A stretch of DNA of 64,000 nt from Nymphaea colorata. Its lineage: Eukaryota; Streptophyta; Magnoliopsida; Nymphaeales; Nymphaeaceae. The notes under the pieces were generated by a model. It did no database searches. It worked only from the letters and a program-made list of their open reading frames with translations, and had not been told where the DNA came from. A program made the position numbers and the translations under genes. The number at the start of each line of letters is the position of its first letter. Position 1 is the stretch's first letter. This document shows positions 1 through 10,988 of this stretch, in pieces. The stretch covers positions 2,358,001 to 2,422,000 of the forward strand of contig NC_045144.1 in the NCBI RefSeq assembly GCF_008831285.2, read 5' to 3'.

Positions 1-840
1 TGTGAAGCAAAACTATTTTTACTGTCTTAGAATTTGATAATTCCGTCATAGATACTGGAATTGTTTGACAATGTGTGCAAGTTTTTCTGATGGGCTTGGT
101 TATTTATGAATTTTGGGACCGTGGAGAAGGCATAAAAGGAAGCCAGCAAAATTCAGCACAAGGCTTAGGTTTTTTTATTTTGTATGTTTATATTCAAAAT
201 TGTATCAAATATTTATTAAGTTATTAAAAGAAAGATTATATATATAGAACATAATGGTTACACTCGCCATGACTTTTTTTCCTTGGGTTACGTGTAAGGA
301 GTTGTGGCTGACGTGACAGCCACAACTAAAACAAGGGCTGATAGGTAGGTTAAATCATGGTTAGTGGTTGGAACAGCCAGAGTCTTAAGTATAAATCATG
401 GCCGAAAGCCAATGGCCTCAATGGCTATTTACTTGCTACACTTACGACCATGGGTGAAAGTACTTTTGGGCCTTTGGCCACAATTTTTGGGTCTATCAGC
501 CATGGTTAAGGCTATGGTTAATGGCCTATTTTGTTGTACTTTTTTTATTTGGAATGCGAAGTACTTCACATGAGTAACATGGGGTTCATCTCATCTACTC
601 TTTACATGAAGCTGGCTATATATACCATGCCATGTTGAATTTTTCATGCGCTATTTTGATCGCAACAAAAAATGTCCATGATGAATACAAAAAAGAAAAC
701 TTTACAGACAAAAAAGGAAACTAAAAAAAAAAAATTGGAATTCGATAAAAGTAAAATATTTCAGTCCGTATATGTATATTGTTATGATCAATATGCTCTT
801 ATGAGCGACAAAAAAATCTTGCTCATAGCGTTATTTCAAT
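1..840. other. AT-rich intergenic, no gene seen
   Basis: I see no credible coding exon, RNA gene or complete transposon here. The DNA is AT-rich with homopolymer runs. The short open frames lack domain signatures and look random. It leads directly into a foldback repeat region. Confidence 0.5.
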
Positions 841-844
841 TGTT

Positions 845-1290
845 ATCATCTCATACTTTTGTTGTTATCTCATACATCTAATGTTATCTCATACATCTGA
901 TATTATCTTATTTCATACATCTGTCATTATCTCAATCACCTTATTTCATACATCTGTCATTATCTCATATCATTAGTGGTATTATTTCATATTCCTATCG
1001 TTATATTATACTCATCATTATTTCATACCATTCCTTATCATTTTCTCAAGTGATATGGTTATGAAATAAAGACATACACTATAGGTATGAGACAACAACA
1101 TGAGTATGATAGTGACAAAGATATGAGATATTATGGGTTGATGATAATGACTGAGGGCATGAAACAGTGGGTATGAGATAACGACATAATGACAGAGGTA
1201 TGAGATAATGTCAAGGATATCAGATAACGACATGAATGTGAAGTAATGACAGAGGTACGAGATGTTGATAAAGGTATAAGAATACAGGTA
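845..1290. repeat. degenerate minisatellite with inverted halves
   Basis: The left half repeats a unit of about 20 bases built on CATTATCTCATA plus CATCTGT. The right half carries the reverse complement of the same unit, for example ACAGAGGTATGAGATAATG. The switch falls near 1040-1080. The whole would fold as an imperfect hairpin of roughly 200 bases per arm. No flanking target duplication was established, so it could be a MITE-like foldback or an inverted minisatellite. Confidence 0.6.
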
Positions 1291-2258
1291 TTGGTAATAT
1301 GGTCCACATTCGACGTACATTTGTTATGTACGCGAAGCAGCGCACAGAACTTAATCCTCATCTTACAATGTCAACTAAGAATAATGACTGACCAAACGTC
1401 ATAGGTATATTTCTCCTACCAGGATTTGGACATATTCTTTTTGGCAGCAACATTCGGGAGAGCCCAAGATGCACACTTATAATTATTGGATCTGCGTTGA
1501 TTGACTAGGTGACAGCTGGAGTGCCTTGGAAGCAATATTTCAGCCGGCTATTGTTCATGGATGTTGATATGACTCCAAACAAGATAGTTATATATGTTAA
1601 AACAAATTCACTTTTCATGTCCTAGCTAGTAAATGAAAGTTGGAAAGAGAATTATAATAACAACGGTTCACCAGCTGATCTGAAGCGCTAAATTTACTGT
1701 CTAGCCAAGCCCCCTTCACGGTGTCCTCTTAGCCTGAGGTTTCCTCCTTTTGAAGAACTGACTCCCCTGTATTAGGTCTGTTTGTTTGTTTGAGCCAGTA
1801 GAACCTGAATTTAATCAGAATAGTCGGTTAGGGTAGTTCCAGTACTCTCTATAAACAACGCACAGCTTAGGATCTCTGACTCCTTGACCGTATCACTCTA
1901 ATCCAGCTCTTAGAAGTAATGTTATTAGAATTGGCTGGAATTGACAATTTGAATCGAAGAGGTGTCGATTAATGAAATCAACTCCGTGGATGGTTCCAGT
2001 CTCACGTTCAGAAGTACCGTAAGCAGCATGAATAGCATACAAACGTCATACATTCCCTCTTTTAATGTCTACACCGAAACCTTGTAACAAATTACAACGC
2101 ATACACATGTCCAAGCAGAACTTATTAACACACACACACTACCCTCTCTTTCTCTCTCTCTGTCTCTCTCTCTCTCACATGCACACACAGACACAAACAC
2201 AAACATATATATTGATACATACAGCTTAAGAAAGAAACTGGAAATTTAGTGATGAGGA
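1291..2258. other. intergenic, 3' side of the desaturase gene
   Basis: This stretch has no recognisable gene. It holds a CT/CA-rich microsatellite at about 2130-2200, immediately downstream of the minus-strand desaturase stop codon. It probably contains that gene's 3' UTR, but no convincing polyadenylation signal could be fixed. Confidence 0.4.
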
Positions 2259-2563
2259 TTACATGTTCTTTTCGTTCTTGGCAGCAAAAGGCTCCGAACT
2301 GCCCAAGGTGCCAAAGAGCCAATCCATAAAGATGGTGTAGTTGCCATAATTATAGTTAGGTCTCAAGTGGTGAACCAAGTGATAGCTAGGGCCCATTAGA
2401 GGCCACATTCCAGCAACATCGATGCCACTGTGGATGTTGATAGACCAGACGCCTTGACAGAAGAAAACCAGAAGATGCGTCATGAAATGGGTTGGCACCA
2501 GCAAGGTTACCGAGAGGAATGGCAACGCGTGAATGATTCCATCAACAGGATCTATAGCTATAG
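2259..2563 (-). CDS. STE1: desaturase exon 3 (C-terminal, third His box)
   Basis: The exon starts after the acceptor TGGCAG at 2564-2569 and ends at TAA (2259-2261). It encodes the stretch from AIAIDPVDG through THFMTHLL to the HLVHH box and the FGTL tail. Splicing to the exon 2 donor at 4308 keeps the frame (codon split G|CT). Confidence 0.85.
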
Positions 2564-4661
2564 CTGCCACGAAAAGTATGCACCATGAGAGGGAAAATAG
2601 TTGTAAGTGATCATGAAGGAACGCATCAGGTCTCTCTCTCACACACAGACAAGAACTCACATATATATGTACATCTAAATTTGTCTACGTTGCATAAAGC
2701 ACTAAGGAAAATGGACTTCTTCTCCCACTATTGCATGGCTGCCACTACCGCCAGATTAACAATAGAGCGCGTTGTGTGCATGCACCAACCCCCATGCATG
2801 TAACAAGTATGCATCGAAAGGGAAATTCAGAACGTGAAAAAAAAAATGGATCTGTTGAAAATTTTACTTTTTACATTTCAGCTTTTTTGCCCTTATAGGG
2901 ATAGGGGAACAGCCTTACCTTTGGCATGCGAGCGGCACTCTGATAATTTCGCACTCCTGTGTACAGAAATTTGTACTGTACAAGAATGACACCTATAACC
3001 ATCTAAACATTGCAAAGCTGAACGTGTTCGACCCCGTTGCATGATACGTGCCTCCTACGAAAAGGAGGAGCTCGGCGAACCTGATTATACGTAGACATTA
3101 TACATAGACATGTGTACAAATGCATACCTTGCCACAGGTCAGTGGTCGAGTACGAGTGGCTAGGGTATACTTGGCCGTTTTTTGAAGACTGTGCACGGTG
3201 CATGATGTGCACTTAATCAGCTCATATCTAAGCCCCTTATGAAAACACGTGGACCCTTGGCCCACCACACAAAGTGGGATTTCTTCCAGCGGCGCTGTTT
3301 GGTAGGAGGAAAAGGAAGGGAGGGAAAGGAAAGGATACACTACACAATCCCTCCCTTTCCTTTCCCTTTCCTTTCCTCCTTGCCAAACAGGTTTTGCCAC
3401 TTTCCCTTCCTTTTCCTCCTTTCTAATTAGCTAACCAAACAAGAGAGGGATGATTCAATCCCTCCATTTTCCTCCCTTTCCCTCCTACGCGTTAATCAGG
3501 CTCGCTACAGTGATAAGCTGACAAATTTGAAAACGCAAAAGTAGTTTTTTAATGTTTATGGTTTATTAAATCTTCCGCTTTTATCTGTCACACATACACA
3601 CCTAGGGTGACTGGATCGCACCCTCCTACCCCCACAATGAGGATGACGCAAACAATTAGTTTTTGCATCTTATATAGCATTCAACGAGGGAATGAGTTGT
3701 CCATACCAAAGTAATTAATGTGTTCCAATGAGCATCTATCTGATCATTATGTTAGATCATGTTCGAAAAGTAGGCTTTCATAATGACGCTATAAAGAATC
3801 AAACTTATTAAAATTTCAACATATGTAGGAAAGATTTGAAAACTTTGATGCAATCAAATTAATATCAATTTTGTTTGATAGAGTTAGGAACAGGGAGGCC
3901 TTTGTGATTTCTATTCATATAGTTAACCTTTTGGGTAGTCTATTCACATAGACTCAAGAATGCTCACCATGTTGGCTCCAAATAAAGCGGCATCCTGCCG
4001 GAAAAATGGGAAGGGGATCCTGCTTGTTTTATCCACTCATAGAAGCAGAGAAGACCTAATTATTTGTGACAGTTTCCATCGACCGATTTTTACAACACTT
4101 TCTTAAAAAATATCAGGAAGTTATTGTCTATATATCTGTGAATTAAGGGCCACGCGCATTGACATTATGAGATAATTAAAACTTGGTTAGTACTAGGAGT
4201 GTAAGAAAGAAGTAATCCGAAGACCTTGCATTTCACTGTTTGAGCCACTCTTCAGAAGAAGAAACACATACGAGATATTAATTAACTAAACCATTTTGGG
4301 TAATTACCTGCAAATGGAGAAAGCTTGTGTTTGCTATTGTATACGTGATGCTCTGCATGGCAGAGTCTGTACAACAGCTTTACTTCATGAGTTGCTCTGT
4401 GCAACCAGTACATTCCGCAGTCCAACATCGCCAGGTGGACGATTAAGTAGACAACATACATAAGCCAACCGACTTCTTCGATATTTAAATAGCACCTTGT
4501 CCAGCCCTTCACCACCATAGATTCCCATAGGCCTACCAGCATTAGAGGCGCTGGCAAAGCCTTCATTCTCTGCCATATCTGCTTCACAATGAACTTCTTC
4601 CGAGTTTTTGAAACTGCCACAACAAAATTACAGAACACTTGTCAGAGAGAAAGAGAGAGAT

Positions 4662-4747
<86 letters not shown>

Positions 4748-6338
4748 TTTAAGAGGACCGGCCTCAAATGAATTCTGCTTCAAAGTCAAATCTACTTGTA
4801 AACTCTCTTTCCTGGTTCTACTAATGAAGCTCTGCTGCAGATTACTGTTGTCATTTATGTATGGAGCAGTGGAGAATATTTTGAAGAGGCCAAAACCTCT
4901 TCTCCCTTCTTCTGCCCTTGGAATACAAAGGCTGTTTTGGTACTTGGGTGAACTTACAAAGCTGTTTTGGTACTTGGGTGAACTTACAATGACTCTTTCC
5001 TAACCCAGGATTGCATCCCTAGTTGTGCCAAGCTGATTATTTATTATGGTTTGTGGAACAAAGTTACAAAAATTACCCAATCATTTTGGTAATTAAAGAC
5101 ACACATAAAGAAATCGCCCTCCCATTTGGGGATTTGGTAACATGAACATTCTATTCTTTGAATATGTCTTAGCCTTTGGACAAATTCACTGAACACTGAA
5201 TTATAAAGAGTCTTTTGCTATTAGGGACACTCGGTGATGTCCCATGAATCTGCCCTAAAGATTCGGCTAATCTATGGAATACTAGGTTGAATCTTTAGAG
5301 TAGATTCATGGGACAGTCAATGAGTGTCGCTCTGCCATTACTAAAACACTTTGTTAGTATTCCACATATGTATCCAAAAAATTGTGGCAGACTCATGGAA
5401 CTCTTGTGAAAGTGTTTAATGAATTTATTATAATGTTGGAGGCAGATACATGGCATACTAACAAAGTGTTCCTCTTGCCAAAGAGACAAAAATGGCAAAA
5501 TAACTAAAATATGTGCACTCATTTCATCCTTGTCAGGGGCAACGTGTTGTACTTGAGGGTAGCGAACATAGTGTCGTGTTTGACCTCAAACAAGCACAAG
5601 ATTCCCTGGTTTAAGTACATTCATATGAGAAGCAATTTCTTCACAATCAAAGTCAATGACTGAGGATCTCTCAGGAAAGCAGAAGTTAACAAAACTGCCT
5701 AAATTAACATGTTTGCCATTACACCAATAATATCACATGCGCAACAAGGCATAACAAAAATAAAAAAGGCATCAAAATACCGATGTTCAAAGATATCTAA
5801 TCCTTCTTCTATAGACATTGGAGATCATTAGCTAGCATTGCCCAATTAATATAACGTTGTTTCACAAGGTTCTTTTCATAGCAGGAAATGCATCATGTTT
5901 TTAGAGTAAAGAAAAATATCTTTTTCATTCAAAAATAAAAACAAATAGCTAGATTATAACTTATATGTTTTCAACCATACTAAATAATTCTACACGATTA
6001 AATCAAGTCAAAGTAACTTGAATTATGACATATATGAACGGGCTTGCAGATGTGTGTGTGCAGGGTTGCGTATATGACCAAAAACACACACACACACAGA
6101 GGAAAAAGGTGAGGCGGGAAAAACCTTCTGGTGAAAACACGTGGATTAAGGCAATAGCTGTAAAGGCTCCAAAGGGTCGAACCAACAAAATACATGATGT
6201 TGAAGCCAATGATATTTCGAAGGAATGACTGGCAGAAGCGCGGAAAGACCTCCACGAATCACGAAGAAGAAGGTTCCCAAGTACAAGCTCGTTGTACCCA
6301 TCTATCTTGCTAGCAAAGCCAAATGACTTATCGTCCAT
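2259..6338 (-). CDS. STE1: sterol C5(6)-desaturase-like gene, 3 exons, frameshifted exon 1
   Basis: This matches plant delta7-sterol C5(6)-desaturase (STE1/DWF7), an ER membrane di-iron enzyme that puts the C5 double bond into sterols upstream of brassinosteroids. Exon 1 runs 6338 to about 6125, exon 2 4613-4308 and exon 3 2563-2259. The exon 2 donor (G|GTAATT) and the exon 3 acceptor (TGGCAG|) join in frame. Visible metal-binding boxes are HRATH and HAEHH in exon 2 and HLVHH in exon 3, followed by the family tail NYGNYTIFMDWLFGTL. The expected length of about 275 residues fits the family (about 280). Oddities: near 6249-6254 exon 1 lacks one base. The family-like sequence (EVFPRFCQSFLRN, then LYSYCLNPRVF) continues in a different frame from the start ATG. 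The family motif FHPLDG reads AIDPVDG, and the second His of the IHDCIH motif is absent. The exon 1 donor is uncertain (6124, or a GT about 17 bases earlier). The paralogue may be decaying, or the base may be a sequencing error. Confidence 0.82.
3295..3390. repeat. hairpin-forming MITE-like foldback
   Basis: The left arm (3295-3335) begins CTGTTTGGTAGGAGG and is purine-rich. The right arm (3349-3390) is its near reverse complement and ends CTCCTTGCCAAACAG. The arms are about 41 bases with a loop of about 13. Ends of this CTGTTTGG type are common in small plant foldback elements. A second, weaker pyrimidine-rich block follows to about 3490. It lies in intron 2 of the desaturase gene. Confidence 0.7.
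4308..4613 (-). CDS. STE1: desaturase exon 2 (first and second His boxes)
   Basis: The exon follows the acceptor TTGTGGCAG and ends with SPFAG at the donor G|GTAATT. It encodes KALPAPLM..., a hydrophobic stretch (YVVYLIVHLAML), then YWLHRATHEVK and CHAEHHVYN. These are the HX3H and HX2HH boxes of the fatty acid hydroxylase/sterol desaturase superfamily. Confidence 0.85.
4663..4744. repeat. (TA)n microsatellite
   Basis: An uninterrupted TA run of about 80 bases lies in intron 1 of the desaturase gene, just upstream of the exon 2 acceptor on the minus strand. Confidence 0.95.
4930..4995. repeat. short tandem duplication
   Basis: Two adjacent, essentially identical copies of a 31-base unit (GCTGTTTTGGTACTTGGGTG plus AACTTACAA) lie in intron 1 of the desaturase gene. 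Confidence 0.85.
5225..5328. repeat. 39-bp-stem hairpin
   Basis: The left arm 5225-5264 (GACACTC...GTCCCATGAATCT...TAAAGATTC) pairs with 5289-5328 over nearly its full length with few mismatches. The loop is about 24 bases. It sits in intron 1 of the desaturase gene. It could be a MITE end-pair or a miRNA-like precursor. Confidence 0.75.
5331..5483. repeat. second foldback, adjacent to the first
   Basis: AACACTTTGTTAGTA at 5345-5359 has its exact reverse complement at 5456-5470. The flanks continue the imperfect pairing (ATTCCACATATGTATCC against its partner around 5440-5455). Together with the neighbouring hairpin this suggests a compound foldback element. Confidence 0.65.
6125..6338 (-). 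CDS. STE1: desaturase exon 1 (start; contains frameshift)
   Basis: ATG at 6336-6338 opens with MDDKSFGFASKIDGYNELVL, like the plant C5-desaturase N-terminus. After NLLLRDSW the similarity jumps to the +1 frame (VFPRFCQSFLRN, then a hydrophobic segment FNIMYFVGSTLWSLYSY). This implies loss of one base around 6249-6254. The exon probably ends at 6125 (AG|GTTTTT); a shorter donor at CAC|GTG would restore frame with exon 2. Confidence 0.7.
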
Positions 6339-6431
6339 GATCAGCTATCGTAGCTCCCTCAGACTGCTCTGAACTAATTAAAAGCCAAGCAGGCCCAAGC
6401 AAACTTTGAAGCTAGGGAGAGCTGATCATCC

Positions 6432-6434
<3 letters not shown>

Positions 6435-6475
<41 letters not shown>
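6435..6475. repeat. (AT)n microsatellite upstream of the desaturase start
   Basis: About 40 bases of alternating AT lie about 100 bases upstream of the minus-strand ATG, so within the likely promoter or 5' UTR. Confidence 0.9.
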
Positions 6476-6478
<3 letters not shown>

Positions 6479-7155
6479 ACCTTCTCCATCTCACTGCTCA
6501 CCTAACATCCAACTTTGTCAGGTTGTGATTTATTTCGACGGTCAGCTGAAGTTACTGCTACATTATTAGTAAGTGCTGTCGCGTAGGAATCCTGTTGCGT
6601 TGTAGTCTGCCTGATTAGTCAACTTGGACCTTATCCGTCTTTTATGGGAGCTGTCACAACAGATAACATCTTCTGAGAACGACCCTATGCTGCATCGGTA
6701 TGGCCATGAATTCAGATTAGTTGGATACATATAAATGTTTGATTTTGATTTTCATAGTTTTTTCTTCTTTTTTTTTTCTTTTTTCTGGGTGAGCGGGATG
6801 AACGGAAAGATTAATCCCATCACTAAACGAGAATCGAAACTCTGCTTCATAATGGTGGACACACACCTCCTCTACAGTATAGAGCATAGCACACCGTGTG
6901 TCAAAGCATGCCAAGTTCGCCCGTTTGCGCGACGCCTCTCGGCGCAATGCCTTTCCTTTATAAACTCTAATATGACCATAAAATTGGTGGATCTGTTTAT
7001 GCAAGAAGCGAGGAAACTACTTACCTAAGATTAGAATTTAGTTTGATTCTGAATTTCATCCTGTAATTGATACAGACTTTGTTAGCATTTATAGAGTCAG
7101 AGGACGTTAGAGTTTTTTTTATTTTTAGCGGAAAGGTCGACATCAGTACTAAACG
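6476..7155. other. intergenic between the desaturase gene and the hAT block
   Basis: No gene was recognised. The minus-strand stretch about 6770-7000 has the feel of an old repeat tail (a T-rich run and GC-rich patches), but no tRNA-like boxes or transposon ends could be fixed. It should hold the desaturase promoter. Confidence 0.35.
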
Positions 7156-7163
7156 TGGTGATA
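7156..7163. repeat. left 8-bp target site duplication of hAT-like element
   Basis: TGGTGATA here is repeated exactly at 15435-15442, on the other side of the nested block. Eight bases is the hAT superfamily duplication length. Confidence 0.65.
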
Positions 7164-8020
7164 AGTAAGGGCGGAGCCAGGAATTTTTTCAGGGACGGGC
7201 CAAACAATCGAACGAACAATAATATATAATATATATAATACTATATATATATATATAATATTATATATATTATATATAGACTCACACACTTTAGATAAGT
7301 ATATAGTTACCACCATGTAAGTAGCCCTCGGGGTTCCTTCTCTTAATTAAAGTTTTAGAAGTACACCAAAACAAGGTTGAAGTGACAATTAGGTTTTGAT
7401 TGCTCATCACTCTATGATGATCTTTTAGTCGAGCAAGAAGGTTTCACTGTATTGACAAACATTCCAATTAATCTATGCATAAAGCTTGCTCCGACAGAAA
7501 AGCATAGATACAAGAAAATTTCATCACTTTAATGCACAACAAATTTTTTTTGCCTAATTAGACTCTTCATCACACAATAACAACGAACATGGCAAAATAA
7601 GATGCTCCCAGAATTGGCTCACTGTGTTGTTAGGTAACATATAAAAATTAAAGGCCATCCGAAAGCGACAACCATGTGTCTAGGCTACCACAGTCCCATT
7701 TAACACAGGATTGTCTACACACCCAACCATTGAATTCAAGATAAGGAGTAGTTCTCATGTGCTGCTTTCGTTTAATGGATCTAGCTAAGCTAGCAACCAA
7801 ATGCTGAATCTCAGTATATACACATATTTAGCAAGATTTACATCATGTTGGTTCATAGTATCTCCAACATACAAACAATTCAGCTTGATCAATACATTTG
7901 CAAATCACCAATCAACCAGTACATAAAGCCGGAGAAAAAAGTTTTTTGCATCTTTGGTAAACCCTGAGACTATTTTCAAGCATGAACCATTTATTATTTT
8001 CTTGCATGTAAAAAAAAGCA

Positions 8021-8025
8021 TCAAA
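8021..8025. repeat. left 5-bp target duplication of the Copia element
   Basis: TCAAA immediately precedes the 5' LTR and also immediately follows the 3' LTR at 14542-14546. Confidence 0.8.
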
Positions 8026-8495
8026 TGTAAGATTATTTGGTGGGCCGACATATGTCTATGAGGAATTTTAGATATTATGGCTGTCTTAAGGTAAATATCC
8101 ACGTAAGTGATTGCGTTTTGAGATATTACGTCATTTTAGATGGTATGGGGTAATTTTGAAATGTATAGATACCAGTACGTAATTACGGACTCTTTGATGG
8201 GTGGTATCTGTAAGTGCCTTTAATATAAAATGGTAGTGATCCCTGTGGTCGTGCAATGGTTGCCTGAAACGTTGGTTTCTAGGGTTTTTCTCTTCCCCAT
8301 CTGAGAGAGACCTCAAGCGCGCCGCAAAGACCCTAGAAGATCCTACCGCGATCTACCGTCCAATTCCTCAGATGGATTCAGGAACGCTTCCACTACAGTT
8401 TAAGCTTATTTTGTTTAATTCAATGATTTAGCATGAGCATGATCATGTTTTAGGGCATATCGTTTGTGTATGTATGAAGAGGAAAAATCCCAATA
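8026..8495 (+). repeat. Copia 5' LTR
   Basis: The repeat begins TGTAAGATTATTTGG and ends AATCCCAATA. It is homologous over its whole length to 14073-14541. The terminal CA has mutated to TA in this copy. Confidence 0.92.
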
Positions 8496-8497
8496 AT

Positions 8498-8509
8498 TGG
8501 TATCAGAGC
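8498..8509 (+). promoter_or_regulatory. primer binding site (tRNA-iMet type)
   Basis: TGGTATCAGAGC lies two bases after the 5' LTR. This is the classic plant Copia primer binding site, complementary to the 3' end of initiator methionine tRNA. Confidence 0.92.
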
Positions 8510-8619
8510 CCTAGTTCATTGTTAAATCGTAGAACTTTTTTGGTGATTTCGTGCGTTCTTCCCGTTCGGATGTTTCCCTTTTGCTTCTGCTGCAAGTTTT
8601 TCAAAAAAAAAAAAGGTGA

Positions 8620-9235
8620 GCAACGGAAGCCGTCGGGCTCCCATTGCAGCCACCTAAGGAAAACGGAAGGGGAACAGAGAAGAGCGACGGAGGTCCTTGT
8701 GGGCGACAGTTTCTAGCTGTCAGGCAGGCATTGGCCGGCGACCCACCGCCGGCCACCCACACAGTTGGGTGGCCTGCCGGTAACCCCATTTTCGTTCGTT
8801 GTAGCCATTGAAGAGGAAGAAGAAGGGATAGGGTCGGCAGAGAGGGGCAATGACAGGGAGGGGCGACGACCATCGAAAGGCGACCACCGGCGACATAGCT
8901 GTCGCCGGACGGACCCGCGCGACCCACCGACGCCCACCCAAGGTCGCCGGTGGCTTCCTTGCCGCTGCAACAGCCGCCCAAAACCAGAAAGGGGCAGATA
9001 TGAAAACGGGACGAAAGCCAGCCTAATTGGCCGGTTGACAGCGGGCGTCGGCCCGCCATCGAGGCGAGCGATGGCCTGTGGCTCTGGCGGCACCCGTCGG
9101 CGGCCATCCACGCTGTTGGGTGGCCTGCCGCTTGAGCTTCACTGCCTGCGACCGCTCGCGCGGTCGAGTGGAAGGGTTGGACTGGGTCGGGTCTTGACAG
9201 ACCCGATCTGGATCCATCAGGCTTTTTTTAAAAAA
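8620..9235 (+). other. GC-rich leader of the Copia element
   Basis: About 0.6 kb between primer binding site and gag is far richer in GC than its neighbours and open in several frames on both strands. A near-repeat of GTTGGGTGGCCTGCCG occurs at about 8764 and 9116. No domain was recognised in any frame. It may be a structured leader or captured sequence occupying the place where the gag N-terminus would be expected. Confidence 0.5.
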
Positions 9236-9257
9236 AATTGCCACCTCGCGCCCGAGC

Positions 9258-9580
9258 CCCTGCGTTTAATTTTTCGGACCGGGTCGGGTCCTGTCACACC
9301 CAACCCGTATCCATGCGGTTTAATTTTAAAACAAAACCGGTTCATTCAGTTTTTCAAACCGGTTCATTAAGTATAGAACCAATGCAGTTCGATTCAGAAT
9401 CGATTCGGACCTTTTGGGACCGGTTCAGACTTTTTGGGGACTGATTCGTATCTTTTAGAACCGATTCGGACCCTTTTCAGACCGATTCAGGGCTTTTCAG
9501 ACCGGTTCATTCAGTTTTTGAACCGATACGGTCTAATTTTGACCGGTTCGTCCAATTTTTAAACCGGTTCAGCCCTATTT
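9258..9580 (+). repeat. degenerate GAACCGGTT-type short repeat array
   Basis: Around a dozen units of roughly 22-30 bases share a core like ACCGGTTC or ACCGATTC followed by a T-rich run. Several cores are partly palindromic. The array is in the internal leader of the Copia element, not in its LTR. Confidence 0.75.
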
Positions 9581-10193
9581 AGGGCATTATGGGTGCTTTT
9601 GTTGTGGTTTAGGATTTATGAGGCCATTTTAAAGCCAACTCAGTGATTCTTGATTCACTTAAGCACGATTAGGGTACCAGTTTATAAAATTTTGGACTCT
9701 TTTGGGCCCATATCATTGAATCATTTGGTTTTGGATTCAATGTAGGGATAATGTTGTATGCAATTTTAATTTATGTATCATGTTTTGCATGTTATTAAAA
9801 TTGTGGGTGTCATTTAGATGAATGTTTGGATTATGAATTTGATCTTTGGCCATGTCTATTGTTCGAAATGAGTAGGTTTGTACTTTATGTCGCCAAAGTG
9901 ACCTCTATTGTACGAATTTGCCTGATGATAGTATACTTGATCCATGCGGGCAATGATCAACTCAAAGGAGGATTGTTGTTTGGTCAGGTTTAAGTATACA
10001 GGACAATGAATATGTGATAATTTTCAGGTTTCCATGTGAATAACAAGTCAATCCAAAGATAGGCTCGTTGTTTGAGAGGGTTAATTATCCATATTCATTG
10101 TTAACCAAGGATACCACTTGCAGTTAGTATTTCAATCTAAAGATTGGATATTAACGTTGCACCGGTATCTTGTGATGGGTTTTTTGGGCCATT

Positions 10194-10988
10194 GTGTTTA
10201 AATTCGTTTATATTTGTTGTTTCATCTTTGTACATGTATTGATTGTGAGCATGCTTTGGTTTGTTCTTTGTACAGTGAGTTCTGCTTCCATGATATTTGC
10301 AAATTTGAGTATTATTCTTGAGTTCAATGATTCGATTTTTATATGTAAGAAAAGAAAGACTATTAAGGAAGTTGTAGTTGACCTGTCATCCATTAAGAAA
10401 CAGAAAAAGTATAAAGAAAGCCAATCAGACTGCTTCTTTTGTAAGGGTGAAGGTCATATAAAGAGGTATTGTACTAAGTTTCACGTATGGCATGAAAAGA
10501 AGGGTATACTTCTCACTTTGGTTTGTTCTGAGGTTAATTTAACTTCAGTACCCAGAGACACTTGGTGGGTAGATTCAAGTGCTATTACTCATATAAGTGT
10601 CTCTATCCTAAATTATCGAATGCCAAATGATGCTGAAAGATTTATCTATGTGAGCGATGACAAGAAGGCGAAAGTTGAAGCCATAGCAGATTTTCAGTTA
10701 TTGCTAAAGACTGGTTGTTATTTGAATTTGACAGAAACTTATGTGGTACCATCTTTTAGACGAAATTTAGTTTTTATTTCCTCGTTGGACAAATTTGGTT
10801 ATTATTGTTCATTTGGAGGAAGTAAATTTAAGTTATTTCTGCACTCAAATTTGATAGTCACTAGTTCTTTATCTGGTAGCAATAACCTCTATTTGCTTGA
10901 TACGGTTTCTTCATATCATGAAACCTTGCATGTTACGTCTAGTGGTACTAAAAGAAAATTAGCCAATGAGAATTTTGCTATGTTATGA
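10194..10988 (+). pseudogene. Copia gag C-terminus and protease remnant
   Basis: The 264-residue open frame has a CCHC zinc knuckle (CFFCKGEGHIKRYC) near residues 80-93. A degraded aspartic protease site follows (WWVDSSAITHIS, where DSG is expected). The frame ends where a conserved Trp codon of the gag-pre-integrase motif has become TGA (next residues HRHLGHIS). The N-terminal 70 residues do not look like gag. Confidence 0.8.

Noticed and set aside
6717-7004. Possible tRNA-derived SINE on the minus strand (GTTTCGATTCTC resembles a B box)
   Set aside because: No convincing A box at the right distance and no clear tail or target duplication.
8601-9370. Long overlapping open frames on both strands in the GC-rich Copia leader
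   Set aside because: Stops are rare because of GC content; all frames are open at once and none has a recognisable domain.
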